In this document: positions 48,232 through 57,063 of the stretch, one piece after another | Layout of the letters: each line of letters opens with the position of its first letter | How positions within the stretch are numbered: the first letter of the stretch is position 1 | From: Peribacillus simplex | Lineage (GTDB): Bacteria > Bacillota > Bacilli > Bacillales > DSM-1321 | NCBI RefSeq assembly: GCF_900156045.1 | Contig: NZ_FTMX01000001.1 | Coordinates: forward strand, 620,001-684,000 | Length of the DNA: 64,000 nucleotides | Direction: 5' to 3' | Translations under genes and position numbers: made by a program | Notes under the pieces: generated by a model | Databases searched by the model: none | The model's input: the letters and a program-made list of their open reading frames with translations, nothing else | Told to the model about the DNA's origin: nothing

Positions 48232-49410
48232 ATGAAAAAGAAAAAGTTAGCAGGTGCATTCCTTTCTCTGACACTTGCAGCAGGAGTGCTGGCTGGTTGT
48301 TCCGGCTCTGGTTCATCAGAAAAATCAAGCGGGGATGGAGATACGATCAAGATCGGTGTCAACCTTGAATTATCTGGCGGCGTAGCCTCATATGGACAAT
48401 CGATTGCAGAAGGCCTGGAGCTTGCGACTGCAGAAATCAATAAAGAAGGCATTGACGGTAAAAAAATCAAACTTATAAAAGTCGATAATAAATCTGAAGC
48501 GTCTGAAGCGACAAGCGGAGCGATCAAGCTGACATCACAAGATCAGGTTGCAGCGATCGTCGGTGCAGCGACAAGCACGAACTCGATTGCACAAGTACAG
48601 ATTGCCCAAGATAATAAAGTGCCGGTCATCTCACCATCTGGTACAAGCCCTGAAATCACTTTCAGCAAGGATAAATTGAACGATTACATTTTCCGGACAA
48701 GCTTCATCGATCCGTTCCAAGGGACGGTAGCTGCGAACTTCGCCACTAAAGAAATCAAAGCGAAAAGTGCAGCCATCTATATTGACAGCGCAAGTGATTA
48801 TTCAAAAGGGTTAGCCGCAGCCTTTAAAGAACAATTCGAAAAAAATGGCGGAAAGATCGTGGCTGAGGAAGCTTACATTGCGAAGGATACTGATTTCCGT
48901 TCCACATTGACTCGTTTGAAATCGGCAAAACCTGATTTCATTTTCCTTCCTGGTTACTATGAGGAAGCTGGTCTGATCGTGAAGCAGGCACGCGAAACTG
49001 GACTTGACGTACCATTCATGGGCGGCGACGGCTGGGATTCTCCTAAGCTAGTTGAAATTGCCGGTGCAAAAGCTCTAAATAACACGTTCATCACGAACCA
49101 TTATTCTTCAGGTGACCCTGATGAGAAAATTCAGAATTTTGTGTCAGCGTTTAAAGCGAAGTACAAAGATAAATCCCCGGATGCATTTAACGCTCTAGGA
49201 TATGACACAGGATACTTCCTTGCAGACGCTATTAAACGTGCTGGTTCAGCGGATTCAGAAAAAATCAAGGAAGCGCTGGAAAAAACGGCGGACCTTGAGC
49301 TTGTAACGGGTACATTCACATTGGATGAAAAACATAATCCAATCAAATCCGCTACGATCCTTGAATTTAAAGAAGGAAAACAAGTATTCAACACAAAAAT
49401 CAATCCTTAA
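48232..49410 (+). CDS. livJ: branched-chain amino acid-type ABC transporter, substrate-binding lipoprotein (copy 2)
   Basis: This 392-aa paralogue of the copy-1 protein has the same N-terminus (MKKKKLAG) and a lipobox LAGC. The binding fold has INLELSGG-type VNLELSGGVASYGQS, DFIFLPGYYEEAGL and FMGGDGWDSPKLVEIAG. Differences cluster in regions such as SPSGTSPEITFSKDK (copy 1: TPTATNPDITNKAGK), which could alter ligand choice. The ATG at 48232 follows AAGGGGG. Confidence 0.88.
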   Translation: MKKKKLAGAFLSLTLAAGVLAGCSGSGSSEKSSGDGDTIKIGVNLELSGGVASYGQSIAEGLELATAEINKEGIDGKKIKLIKVDNKSEASEATSGAIKLTSQDQVAAIVGAATSTNSIAQVQIAQDNKVPVISPSGTSPEITFSKDKLNDYIFRTSFIDPFQGTVAANFATKEIKAKSAAIYIDSASDYSKGLAAAFKEQFEKNGGKIVAEEAYIAKDTDFRSTLTRLKSAKPDFIFLPGYYEEAGLIVKQARETGLDVPFMGGDGWDSPKLVEIAGAKALNNTFITNHYSSGDPDEKIQNFVSAFKAKYKDKSPDAFNALGYDTGYFLADAIKRAGSADSEKIKEALEKTADLELVTGTFTLDEKHNPIKSATILEFKEGKQVFNTKINP

Positions 49411-49434
49411 TTTCGGAGAAAAACTCCAACCTTT

Positions 49435-49469
49435 TCGCCGGCCCTTCGTCAATATGAAGGTGCTGGCGA
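49435..49469 (+). promoter_or_regulatory. stem-loop between livJ and livH, copy 2
   Basis: TCGCCGGCCCTTC and GAAGGTGCTGGCGA pair with few mismatches. The sequence differs from the copy-1 hairpin, but position and form are the same, which supports a function in setting the binding protein to permease ratio. Confidence 0.55.
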
Positions 49470-49573
49470 ATTCTCATTTTCAAAGCATACCAGGTCGCTG
49501 AACTTCCCCAATTCGGAATGAAAAGAGTCTGGACAAATCACTCATAAAATTAGATTTTCAAGGAGAGTCGAAC

Positions 49574-50452
49574 ATGGAATTGATACAACAGTTAATAAAC
49601 GGGGTTTCACTAGGAAGTATTTATGCCCTTATCGCTCTCGGATATACGATGGTTTACGGGATTGTTAAATTGATAAACTTCGCACATGGCGATGTATTCA
49701 TGGTCGGCTCATTCGTGGGGTTTTACTCGATAACGGTTCTGGATCTGTCATTCATTCCCGCCCTATTAATCTCGATGACGGTCTGTGCGCTGTTCGGGGT
49801 TTTGATCGAGCGTATCGCGTACAAGCCATTGCGTAACGCAACACGGATTGCTGCCCTTATCACGGCCATCGGTGTTTCCCTTTTGATCGAATACGGATTC
49901 ATCTACGTCCGCGGTGCACAGCCGGAAGCTTATCCGAATGATGTATTGCCGACAGAAAAGTTCGATATTTTTGGAGTTTCCATCAATAGTCAATCGGTTT
50001 TGATTTTTGGAGTGGCCGTAGTTCTAATGATCATCCTTCAAATCATCGTTCATAAATCAAAAATAGGAAAAGCGATGCGTGCCGTTTCCTTCGATGCGGA
50101 TGCAGCTAAGCTGATGGGAATAAATGTCGATAATACGATTTCTGCCACCTTTGCAATCGGTTCCGCATTGGCTGGGGCAGCGGGCGTCATTTTCGGTATT
50201 TACTATATTAAGATCGAGCCGCTCATGGGTGTGCTTCCGGGATTGAAGGCATTCGTTGCCGCCGTACTTGGAGGGATCGGGATTATACCAGGCGCTATGG
50301 TCGGTGGCCTATTGCTAGGTGTCATCGAAGCTTTAGTCAGTGCCGCCGGTTACTCATTATGGCGTGATGCTGTAGCCTTCGTCGTACTGATTCTTATCTT
50401 GATTTTCATGCCACAAGGCTTATTCGGTAAAAACAAAAAAGAAAAAGTATAG
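49574..50452 (+). CDS. livH: branched-chain amino acid ABC transporter permease LivH (copy 2)
   Basis: The 292-aa product is co-linear with the copy-1 LivH over its full length, with only scattered conservative changes. The start after AAGGAGAG is clear. Confidence 0.93.
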   Translation: MELIQQLINGVSLGSIYALIALGYTMVYGIVKLINFAHGDVFMVGSFVGFYSITVLDLSFIPALLISMTVCALFGVLIERIAYKPLRNATRIAALITAIGVSLLIEYGFIYVRGAQPEAYPNDVLPTEKFDIFGVSINSQSVLIFGVAVVLMIILQIIVHKSKIGKAMRAVSFDADAAKLMGINVDNTISATFAIGSALAGAAGVIFGIYYIKIEPLMGVLPGLKAFVAAVLGGIGIIPGAMVGGLLLGVIEALVSAAGYSLWRDAVAFVVLILILIFMPQGLFGKNKKEKV

Positions 50453-50465
50453 GGGAGACAAAGCA

Positions 50466-51431
50466 ATGACTACAATTAAGCGAGCAAAAGGTTTTTGGCT
50501 CTCGATTTCACTATCATTGATCTTTTTCGCCGTAGTTCAAGTGTTAATCGGCGGCGGATCGCTAAATCCTTTTTATCAAAATACGCTCATGTTCATCGGG
50601 ATCAATATCATTCTGGCAGCGAGCCTGCACTTGATCATCGGGATAACCGGGCAGTTCTCCATCGGACATGCCGGATTCCTGGCCGTCGGTGCCTATGCTT
50701 CGGCCGTTATGACGATGAAGCTGGAAATGCCATTTTATGCGGCATTGATAGTCGGCGGTTTGGCGTCAGCGTTGGCCGGATTGATCATCGGAATTCCAAG
50801 CTTACGCTTAAAGGGTGACTACCTGGCGATTGCGACCCTCGGTTTTGGGGAAATCGTCCGGATCATGCTTTTGAATATCGATTATGTCGGCGGGGCGAGC
50901 GGCATGCAGGTTTCCCATTTGACCACTTGGCCGTGGGTATTCGCTTCAGTCATCGTTACGATCATCGTCATCCGGAACTTTACTAGCTCGACCCACGGAA
51001 GGGCCTGCATATCGATCCGCGAGGACGAGACGGCTGCCGATTCGATGGGGATCAACACGACGTATTACAAAGTTGTCGCGTTTGCGATCGGTGCTTTTTT
51101 TGCCGGTATTGCTGGAGGGCTTTACGCTCATAACTTCTATATCATCCAGCCATCGAATTTCGGGTTCCTGAAATCATTCGATATTTTGATCCTAGTGGTA
51201 CTTGGCGGTCTTGGAAGTCTTTCCGGTGCCGTATTGGCCGCGATATTACTGACGGTAGTCACGACTTTCCTTCAGGATTATCCGGAAACACGCATGATCA
51301 TCTACAGCCTTGTCCTTATCGTGATGATGCTCTATCGTCCACAAGGTTTAATGGGGACAAAAGAATTAACATCCATGTTCAAACGTAAAGGAGGAAGCAG
51401 CCATGAAAAAAATAAAAACACCGCTGCTTAA
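50466..51431 (+). CDS. livM: branched-chain amino acid ABC transporter permease LivM (copy 2)
   Basis: This 321-aa paralogue of copy-1 LivM keeps all motifs (GQFSIGHAGFLAVGAYASA, IGIPSLRLKGDYLAIATLG). It differs mostly at the N-terminus and in helix 3. It overlaps livG copy 2 by 29 bp, almost the same overlap as in operon 1. Confidence 0.93.
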   Translation: MTTIKRAKGFWLSISLSLIFFAVVQVLIGGGSLNPFYQNTLMFIGINIILAASLHLIIGITGQFSIGHAGFLAVGAYASAVMTMKLEMPFYAALIVGGLASALAGLIIGIPSLRLKGDYLAIATLGFGEIVRIMLLNIDYVGGASGMQVSHLTTWPWVFASVIVTIIVIRNFTSSTHGRACISIREDETAADSMGINTTYYKVVAFAIGAFFAGIAGGLYAHNFYIIQPSNFGFLKSFDILILVVLGGLGSLSGAVLAAILLTVVTTFLQDYPETRMIIYSLVLIVMMLYRPQGLMGTKELTSMFKRKGGSSHEKNKNTAA

Positions 51432-52185
51432 AGTTGATTCAGTCGGCATCCAGTTCGGAGGGCTTAAAGCCGTTTCTGATGTTAACGTCGAGTTATATCC
51501 AGGAGAACTGATTGGCTTGATCGGGCCGAACGGCGCTGGAAAAACAACTTTCTTTAATTTACTGACAGGAGTTTACGTCCCGACAGAAGGCACCATTTCT
51601 TTGGAAGGTGAGAACTTAAGAAAACTGCCTCCATATAAAATCACGCAAAAAGGGATCAGCCGGACATTCCAGAACATTCGCTTATTCAGTGAACTATCCG
51701 TGATCGATAATGTTAAAGTGGCCTATCATTCACTTTCGAAACATGGCATCTTAAGTTCTATCTTCCGCATGCCGATCCATTTTAAAGGCGAAAAGGAAAT
51801 GGATGAAAAGGCGATTGAGTTCCTGAAGATCTTCAACCTTGATCAATATAAGGATGAAAAGGCAAAGAACCTGCCATATGGTAAACAAAGACGTTTGGAA
51901 ATCGCCCGCGCACTTGCAGCCAACCCGAAACTGCTTTTGCTGGATGAACCGGCTGCGGGGATGAATCCCCAGGAAACGCACGAACTCATGAACCTGATTG
52001 CCCTCATCCGTGAGAAATTCGATTTGACAGTCTTATTGATAGAACATGATATGCCGCTCGTCATGGGTGTTTGCGAACGCATATACGTACTCGATCACGG
52101 ACAACTGATCGCTCAAGGAAAGCCAGAGGAAATCCGTAACAATCCAAAAGTCATCGAGGCCTATCTGGGCGAGGAGGTTTCATAA
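51403..52185 (+). CDS. livG: branched-chain amino acid ABC transporter ATPase LivG (copy 2)
   Basis: The 260-aa ATPase has GPNGAGKTT, LPYGKQRRLEIARAL and LLLLDEPAAGMN. A strong binding site (AAAGGAGG) precedes the ATG, better than that of copy 1. Confidence 0.94.
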   Translation: MKKIKTPLLKVDSVGIQFGGLKAVSDVNVELYPGELIGLIGPNGAGKTTFFNLLTGVYVPTEGTISLEGENLRKLPPYKITQKGISRTFQNIRLFSELSVIDNVKVAYHSLSKHGILSSIFRMPIHFKGEKEMDEKAIEFLKIFNLDQYKDEKAKNLPYGKQRRLEIARALAANPKLLLLDEPAAGMNPQETHELMNLIALIREKFDLTVLLIEHDMPLVMGVCERIYVLDHGQLIAQGKPEEIRNNPKVIEAYLGEEVS

Positions 52186-52892
52186 TGTTAAAAATCGAGG
52201 ACATCAACGTCTATTATGGAAACATTCAAGCCTTGAAAGGAGTCTCGCTTTCTATTAACGAAGGCGAAATCGTGACCCTTATCGGGGCGAACGGTGCCGG
52301 GAAAAGCACGATGCTGAAAAGCATTTCCGGCCTATTAAAACCAAAACAAGGGAAAATCATCTACGAAGGGCAATCCATCGGCGGAAAGGCGGCACAATCC
52401 ATCGTGAAAATGGGCATCTCCCATGTCCCTGAAGGCCGGCGTGTCTTTGCTAACATGACGGTTGAAGAAAACCTTCAGCTTGGTGCTTATTTACGCAAAG
52501 ATAAGGCAGGCATCAAGCAGGATATGGAGAAAGTCTATGAATTATTCCCGCGTTTGCTAGAGCGCCTGAAACAGCAATCCGGAACCCTTTCCGGCGGGGA
52601 ACAGCAAATGCTCGCAATGGGAAGGGCCCTCATGGCCAAGCCCCGGCTCCTGTTATTGGACGAGCCATCGATGGGACTCGCACCATTATTGGTGAAGCAA
52701 ATCTTTAACATCATCGAAGAAATCAACAAAACAGGTACAACGATCCTGCTGGTCGAACAAAATGCCAACTTAGCACTATCCATCGCGGACAGAGCCTATG
52801 TTGTCGAAACCGGCCGAATTGTCCTATCGGGCAAATCAGAGGAACTGACCGCAAGCGAAGAAATCAAGAATGCCTATTTAGGTGGACATTAA
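52185..52892 (+). CDS. livF: branched-chain amino acid ABC transporter ATPase LivF (copy 2)
   Basis: The 235-aa ATPase is the same length as copy 1 and has the same Walker and signature motifs and the same one-base TAATG-type junction with livG. It is the last gene of liv operon 2. Confidence 0.94.
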   Translation: MLKIEDINVYYGNIQALKGVSLSINEGEIVTLIGANGAGKSTMLKSISGLLKPKQGKIIYEGQSIGGKAAQSIVKMGISHVPEGRRVFANMTVEENLQLGAYLRKDKAGIKQDMEKVYELFPRLLERLKQQSGTLSGGEQQMLAMGRALMAKPRLLLLDEPSMGLAPLLVKQIFNIIEEINKTGTTILLVEQNANLALSIADRAYVVETGRIVLSGKSEELTASEEIKNAYLGGH

Positions 52893-52911
52893 ACCGCTTT
52901 ATAGCGATGGA

Positions 52912-52958
52912 CTGCAGGCAAACTCGAAGAAAATCGGGTTTGCCTGCAGTTTTTTTAT
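52912..52958 (+). terminator. terminator of liv operon 2
   Basis: CTGCAGGCAAACTCG and CGGGTTTGCCTGCAG form a long stem followed by TTTTTTT. It belongs to the hairpin type seen at 3633 and 17052. Confidence 0.9.
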
Positions 52959-53182
52959 TTTAAAAAGTTCCAGCTGATTTCAGAAATCCGCTCCCTTTCC
53001 GCCGACTGTCTGCCAAGCCTCATCAAAGCAAGCGGCTGTGGTGTCTTGGCTAGCCAGTAAAAAGGCAGGAGTATCGCAAATTTCTTCAAGCTAGTGTTTT
53101 ATCCATATAAAAAGAAAAAACATGAATTCGGGGTGAGATGCTTCGGCCCCTTATTTAGACAAATGTGTTTTTATCTGAATAA

Positions 53183-53309
53183 GTTGATTGGAACGGAAGG
53201 TACGAGACTCCTGCGGGAAAAGCGAGTCCAAGGGAGACCCCACAGGCGCGAAGCGTCGAGGAGGCTCCCGGACCGCCCGCGGAAAGCGAGTGCCTGAAGT
53301 GGAAATCAA
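53183..53309 (+). repeat. Bacillaceae intergenic repeat, copy R2
   Basis: The element has the same orientation as R1 and is almost identical to it for the first 60 bp (GTTGATTGGAACGGAAGGTA and onward), with GAGGAGGCTCCCGGACCGCC and GCGGAAAGCGAGTGCC later. The right end (GGAAATCAA) no longer matches the left perfectly. It lies between liv operon 2 and the subtilase gene. The rest of 52960-53480 shows no gene. Confidence 0.8.
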
Positions 53310-53481
53310 AGTGCAAATTTATAGCGGTTTTTTGGTTTTTAAATAAGCTATTTTAACTAGATAAAAAGGTTAGTAAATCCAAATCAGACGGTATACAATC
53401 TAGTTAGGAATAATAGTAGAATTGGATCATGATATAACCTCATCGATAGCTATTCTTAATCATATTTTTTGGAGTGATTGT

Positions 53482-55365
53482 ATGCACAAAATTATTCAGG
53501 GTTTACTGCCGGTATTATTACTGTTTATGATTCTGCCAATCTACCAGCCAGATGCTGCTTCTGCAGAAGAGACCCCGCAATCTGATGGTGTCATCGTCAA
53601 ATATAAAGAGACGGACGATGAGCCGATCAACGAGTTGATAGAGAAGGTGGAGGTTCCTAAAGGGGAAACGACCGACAACGTGATCGAGGAACTTGAAGAA
53701 CAGAAGAATGTGGAATATGCAGAACCAAACTATCTTTTCAAGAAGATGGAAAGCCCGAACGATCCAGCTTACATAGACCAATGGCATCATAAAAGACTTG
53801 GTACGAGTGCAGCATGGACAAAAACTATGGGGTCGAAGGAATTGATCGTGGCGATCATTGACGACGGCATCGATCGCAACCACGAAGAATTAAAAGGGAA
53901 GATCGTCAATGCCTATGATACGATAAAAAATCGGAAGCATATCGTACCAAAAGGCGCGCATGGAACACATATCGCAGGCATCATTGCCGGTTCTGCGAAC
54001 AACGGCATAGGCGGAACGGGTGTTGCTCCGAACGTTAAACTAATGCCGATCAACGTTTTTGATGGAGAGTATGCCAATACGGCCGATATCATTGAGGCGA
54101 TACATTATGCCGTTCAGCAAAAGGCAAACATCATCAATATGAGTTTAGGAGACACCAGTTATTCGGAGGCCCTGAACAAGGCCGTCCAGGAAGCCTATAA
54201 AAAGGGCGTATTGATCGTCGCGGCTGCCGGGAATGAAGGGGATATGGGGAAAAATGTACAGCGTGTGTACCCAGCCGCATTCAGCCACGTCATTTCCGTT
54301 GCTGCCACTGACTCAAGGGACAGGCGTCCTAGTTATTCCAACTACCATTCAACAGTCGATATCGCGGCCCCTGGAGATGATATCCTCTCAACCTTGCCAT
54401 ATGGTAGATACGGCTGGATGAGCGGAACATCGATGGCCACGCCGATGGTGGCGGGTGTAGCGGCACTGATTTGGTCCAATGAGCCTAAACTCAACAAAAC
54501 GGAGGTCGAATACCGCCTCTATGATTCAGCCATGGACCTAGGTGTAAAAGGGAAAGACATATACTATGGAAACGGGCGGGTCAATGCCAAAAAAGCACTC
54601 GAGATGAAGACGCTGACCAAACCGGCCGTGACCGCGATATCCGATAAGGACACGAAGATCAATGGGAAAATCCCGACCGATTTTAAAACGGGGACGGTCT
54701 CCATTTATACCGCTAACAAACAACTCGCCACAGTGAAAATCAATGGCGAAAAAACGTTTACGGCGACTATTGCAAAACAAACAGCCGGCACGACCATCTC
54801 TACGAGGCTAATCGATAGGTCGGGAAATAAAAGTATACCCGTTTCATTTAAAGTGGCAGATAAAACGGCCCCTGCGAGACCGTCCGTAAATACGGTAGGT
54901 GACAATACCGTCAAAGTAACCGGCAAAGCGGAAGCGGGATCTTCCGTCACTGTCAAAACTGGCAGTACGGTTCTAGGCAAAGCAAATTCCAACAGCGCAG
55001 GGAATTTCACCGTAACGATGTCAAAAAAACAAAAAGCCGGAAAAGTCCTTTCCGTTACAGCAACCGATAAAGCAGGAAATATTAGCTCGATTAAAACCGT
55101 GACAGTCGCAGACAAAACAGCTCCAAGTAAACCGACGGTCAACACAGTAACTACAAAAACGACAAAAGTAACAGGCAAAGCAGAAGCCAACTCCACGGTA
55201 TCCATCAAAGCATCAAAAAAAGTGATCGGCTCTGCCACAGCAACGTCCAAAGGCACATTCTCGGTTAAAATCCCTAAGCAAAAAGCAGGGCAGAACCTAT
55301 ATACCTATGCCAAAGACAAAGCGAAAAACGTAAGCGAATCAAGAAAAACAACGGTTAAAAAGTGA
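53482..55365 (+). CDS. secreted subtilisin-like serine protease with C-terminal Ig-like repeats
   Basis: The 627-aa secreted S8 peptidase has a signal peptide (about 1-28, ending ASAEE) and an I9-type propeptide (about 35-95, VIVKYKETDD...VEYAEPNYLF). The catalytic domain (about 105-380) has Asp in AIIDDGIDRNH, His in GAHGTHIAG and Ser in GTSMATPMVAG. Three bacterial Ig-like modules follow (about 385-627), the last two with the repeated DKTAPSKPTVNTV and TKVTGKAEANS. The ATG at 53482 follows TGGAGTGA. Confidence 0.92.
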   Translation: MHKIIQGLLPVLLLFMILPIYQPDAASAEETPQSDGVIVKYKETDDEPINELIEKVEVPKGETTDNVIEELEEQKNVEYAEPNYLFKKMESPNDPAYIDQWHHKRLGTSAAWTKTMGSKELIVAIIDDGIDRNHEELKGKIVNAYDTIKNRKHIVPKGAHGTHIAGIIAGSANNGIGGTGVAPNVKLMPINVFDGEYANTADIIEAIHYAVQQKANIINMSLGDTSYSEALNKAVQEAYKKGVLIVAAAGNEGDMGKNVQRVYPAAFSHVISVAATDSRDRRPSYSNYHSTVDIAAPGDDILSTLPYGRYGWMSGTSMATPMVAGVAALIWSNEPKLNKTEVEYRLYDSAMDLGVKGKDIYYGNGRVNAKKALEMKTLTKPAVTAISDKDTKINGKIPTDFKTGTVSIYTANKQLATVKINGEKTFTATIAKQTAGTTISTRLIDRSGNKSIPVSFKVADKTAPARPSVNTVGDNTVKVTGKAEAGSSVTVKTGSTVLGKANSNSAGNFTVTMSKKQKAGKVLSVTATDKAGNISSIKTVTVADKTAPSKPTVNTVTTKTTKVTGKAEANSTVSIKASKKVIGSATATSKGTFSVKIPKQKAGQNLYTYAKDKAKNVSESRKTTVKK

Positions 55366-55375
55366 TAGAAAAACA

Positions 55376-55411
55376 AGAACAGCTCCCAATACTCAAATTG
55401 GGGGCTGCTCT
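55376..55411. terminator. terminator between the subtilase and VOC genes
   Basis: GAACAGCTCCCAAT and ATTGGGGGCTGCTC form a long stem between two converging genes. Confidence 0.75.
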
Positions 55412-55415
55412 TATA

Positions 55416-55889
55416 TCAATCTCTATTTCCATACATCAATTCCGTGCTACGGCTGTAAAGTTCAATGATATTGCCGAAAGGATCTTCACAATATATTAAA
55501 TAATAGGGCTTGTTCTCCCAGGTATTCCATATATCGCTTCGCTTTCTTCCGCCAGAAGCAGCAATATCATCAGCCAGCTTTTCGATATCATCCGCTATCA
55601 AGCAAATATGAAAAAAGCCCTCATAACCGCGACTCTCACCTTTAGGCATCCTCGGCTCCACAAACTCAAAAAGCTCAATCCCCACTCCATGATCCGCCAT
55701 CAAATGTGCATTGCGCATTTTTTTAACATCATCACCAAGAAGATCATTCGTCATATTATGTTCATTCTCCTCACTTGCATCAAACGAATAGGGACCCGCC
55801 AATAACCTGAAACCCAACACCTGCTCATACCACTTAATCGCAGCATCCAAATCAGGTACAGCCAATCCAATATGAGTAATTGCTGTCAT
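55416..55889 (-). CDS. VOC (glyoxalase/dioxygenase) superfamily protein
   Basis: The 157-aa protein has two beta-alpha-beta-beta-beta modules with metal-ligand candidates in ITHIGLAV (His), IELFEF (Glu), FFHICLI (His) and NIIELYSRS (Glu). This 2-His-2-Glu pattern is that of glyoxalase I-like and methylmalonyl-CoA epimerase-like proteins. The substrate is unknown. The ATG follows AGGGGGG. The first part of the gene and its upstream region are duplicated at 58.67 kb. Confidence 0.82.
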   Translation of the reverse strand: MTAITHIGLAVPDLDAAIKWYEQVLGFRLLAGPYSFDASEENEHNMTNDLLGDDVKKMRNAHLMADHGVGIELFEFVEPRMPKGESRGYEGFFHICLIADDIEKLADDIAASGGRKRSDIWNTWENKPYYLIYCEDPFGNIIELYSRSTELMYGNRD

Positions 55890-55952
55890 ATGTATCCCCC
55901 CTGATCATAAAATACCCTAGTACTGTTAGGGACAAACGGCACCTTTTTGGAC

Positions 55953-55984
55953 GAAAAAAAGAAGCAATAGCCAATATTGCTTCT
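55953..55984 (-). terminator. terminator of the small CxxC gene
   Basis: On the minus strand, AGAAGCAATATT and its partner form a stem followed by a T run. A second version occurs in the duplicated copy at 58757-58788. Confidence 0.75.
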
Positions 55985-56014
55985 GGTTTACATATATCGA
56001 CCTCATGAAATTCT

Positions 56015-56206
56015 TTAAATCTCACCCTCTTCAAGCCTCCTATTATACTCAACTTTACTAATTAATCCCTTTGCATTACAGGTAAGACAATCTGTATAAA
56101 TATCGTAAGCACCTGTACCTGCACAAACATGGCATTTAACATGAGTTTCTGGTATATCCTTATGCATGAATGAAAAAACTTTTCCAATATACTGCAGAAT
56201 AATCAT
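56015..56206 (-). CDS. small protein with DnaJ-like CxxC pair
   Basis: The 63-aa product contains two zinc-knuckle-like motifs, CHVCAGTG and CLTCNAKG, as in the DnaJ cysteine-rich region, and a charged C-terminus (VEYNRRLEEGEI). The start is the ATG at 56206, 8 nt after AAGGAG. An in-frame upstream start (56296) would add a transmembrane-like segment of 30 residues but has a weak binding site. It may be a small zinc protein. A frameshifted copy lies at 58821-59012. Confidence 0.6.
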   Translation of the reverse strand: MIILQYIGKVFSFMHKDIPETHVKCHVCAGTGAYDIYTDCLTCNAKGLISKVEYNRRLEEGEI

Positions 56207-56377
56207 TCCCAAAACTCCTTTTTTTTCTATCATACAACGAAAAAGAGAGAAGGAAACAGCGAATACAATAACATTACTTAAAACTAATAAAACCATTACA
56301 TACTTTACATGGGGTTAAAAAATGTGCTGATGCAAATTCGATAAACTGTTCTACAAAATCACTTCTGTTTTCAATAG

Positions 56378-57013
56378 GCTGTTTTCGCATACTTTGTAGA
56401 TATTACCAAGTAATGTGGTGTGGTTGATTTCCCCTCCAGTTGCTCGCTTTCCGCGGGGCGGGCGGTGAGCCTCCTCGGCGTGAACGCCTGTGGGGTCTCA
56501 CCTGTCCCGCTGCTCCCGCAGGAGTCTCACACTTCCGCTCCAATCACCCTTAAATCGTTTCGTTTTAAAAACAACATTCTTTACAAAAGGCTGTTTTCGC
56601 ATACTTTGTAGATATTACCTAGTAATGCGATGTGGTTGATTTCCCCTCCAGTTGCTCGCTTTCCGCGGGGCGGGCGGTGAGCCTCCTCGGCGTGAACGCC
56701 TGTGGGGTCTCACCTGTCCCGCTGCTCCCGCAGGAGTCTCACACTTCCGCTCCAATCATCCTTAAATCGTTTCGTTTTAAAAAACAACATTCTTTACAAA
56801 AGGCTGTTTTCGCATACTTTGTAGATATTACCTAGTAATGCGGTGTGGTTGATTTCCCCACCAGATGCTGGCTTTCCGCGGGGCGGGCGGTGAGCCTCCA
56901 CGGCGTAAACGCCTGTTGGGTCTCACCTGTCCCGCTGCTCCCGCAGGAGTCTCGCACTTCCGCTCCAATCAACCTTAAATAGTTTCGTTTTAATAACAAA
57001 AATCTTTACTAAA
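56378..57013 (-). repeat. three tandem 212-bp units, each with a Bacillaceae repeat
   Basis: Three head-to-tail units (from about 56378, 56589 and 56802) start GGCTGTTTTCGCATACTTTG, followed by the GC-rich repeat in inverse orientation (56423-56547, 56635-56759, 56848-56973) and an AT-rich tail with AAATCGTTTCGTTTTAA. Units 1 and 2 are nearly identical and unit 3 is more diverged. Short open frames inside are copied with the repeat and are not genes. This array fills the space between the CxxC gene and the MFS gene. Confidence 0.9.
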
Positions 57014-57020
57014 AGAGCCT

Positions 57021-57053
57021 AAAAAAAAAAAGAACATCCAAAAAGATGTCCTT
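57021..57053 (-). terminator. terminator of the MFS gene
   Basis: On the minus strand GGACATC and GATGTTC (one wobble) enclose a T-rich loop and are followed by a run of eleven T. Confidence 0.88.
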
Positions 57054-57063
57054 TAATGTGTGA

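Larger units (their letters stand above)
55851..56322. repeat. direct duplication, copy A (about 470 bp)
   Basis: This stretch, from the 5' end of the VOC gene through the small CxxC gene and its upstream region, recurs in the same orientation at 58666-59130. There are scattered substitutions and a few one-base indels, but the similarity is obvious over the whole length. The two copies bracket the triple repeat array and the MFS gene. Confidence 0.85.

Noticed and set aside
42907..53000. Possible defence or toxin island after the synteny break
   Set aside because: All genes there are recognisable as two amino-acid-type ABC transporter operons with no defence signatures.
56420..56835. Two open frames of 63 and 67 codons starting MVDFPSSCSLSAGRAVSLLG
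   Set aside because: They are copies of the same frame in tandem repeat units, lack ribosome sites and disappear in the third unit.
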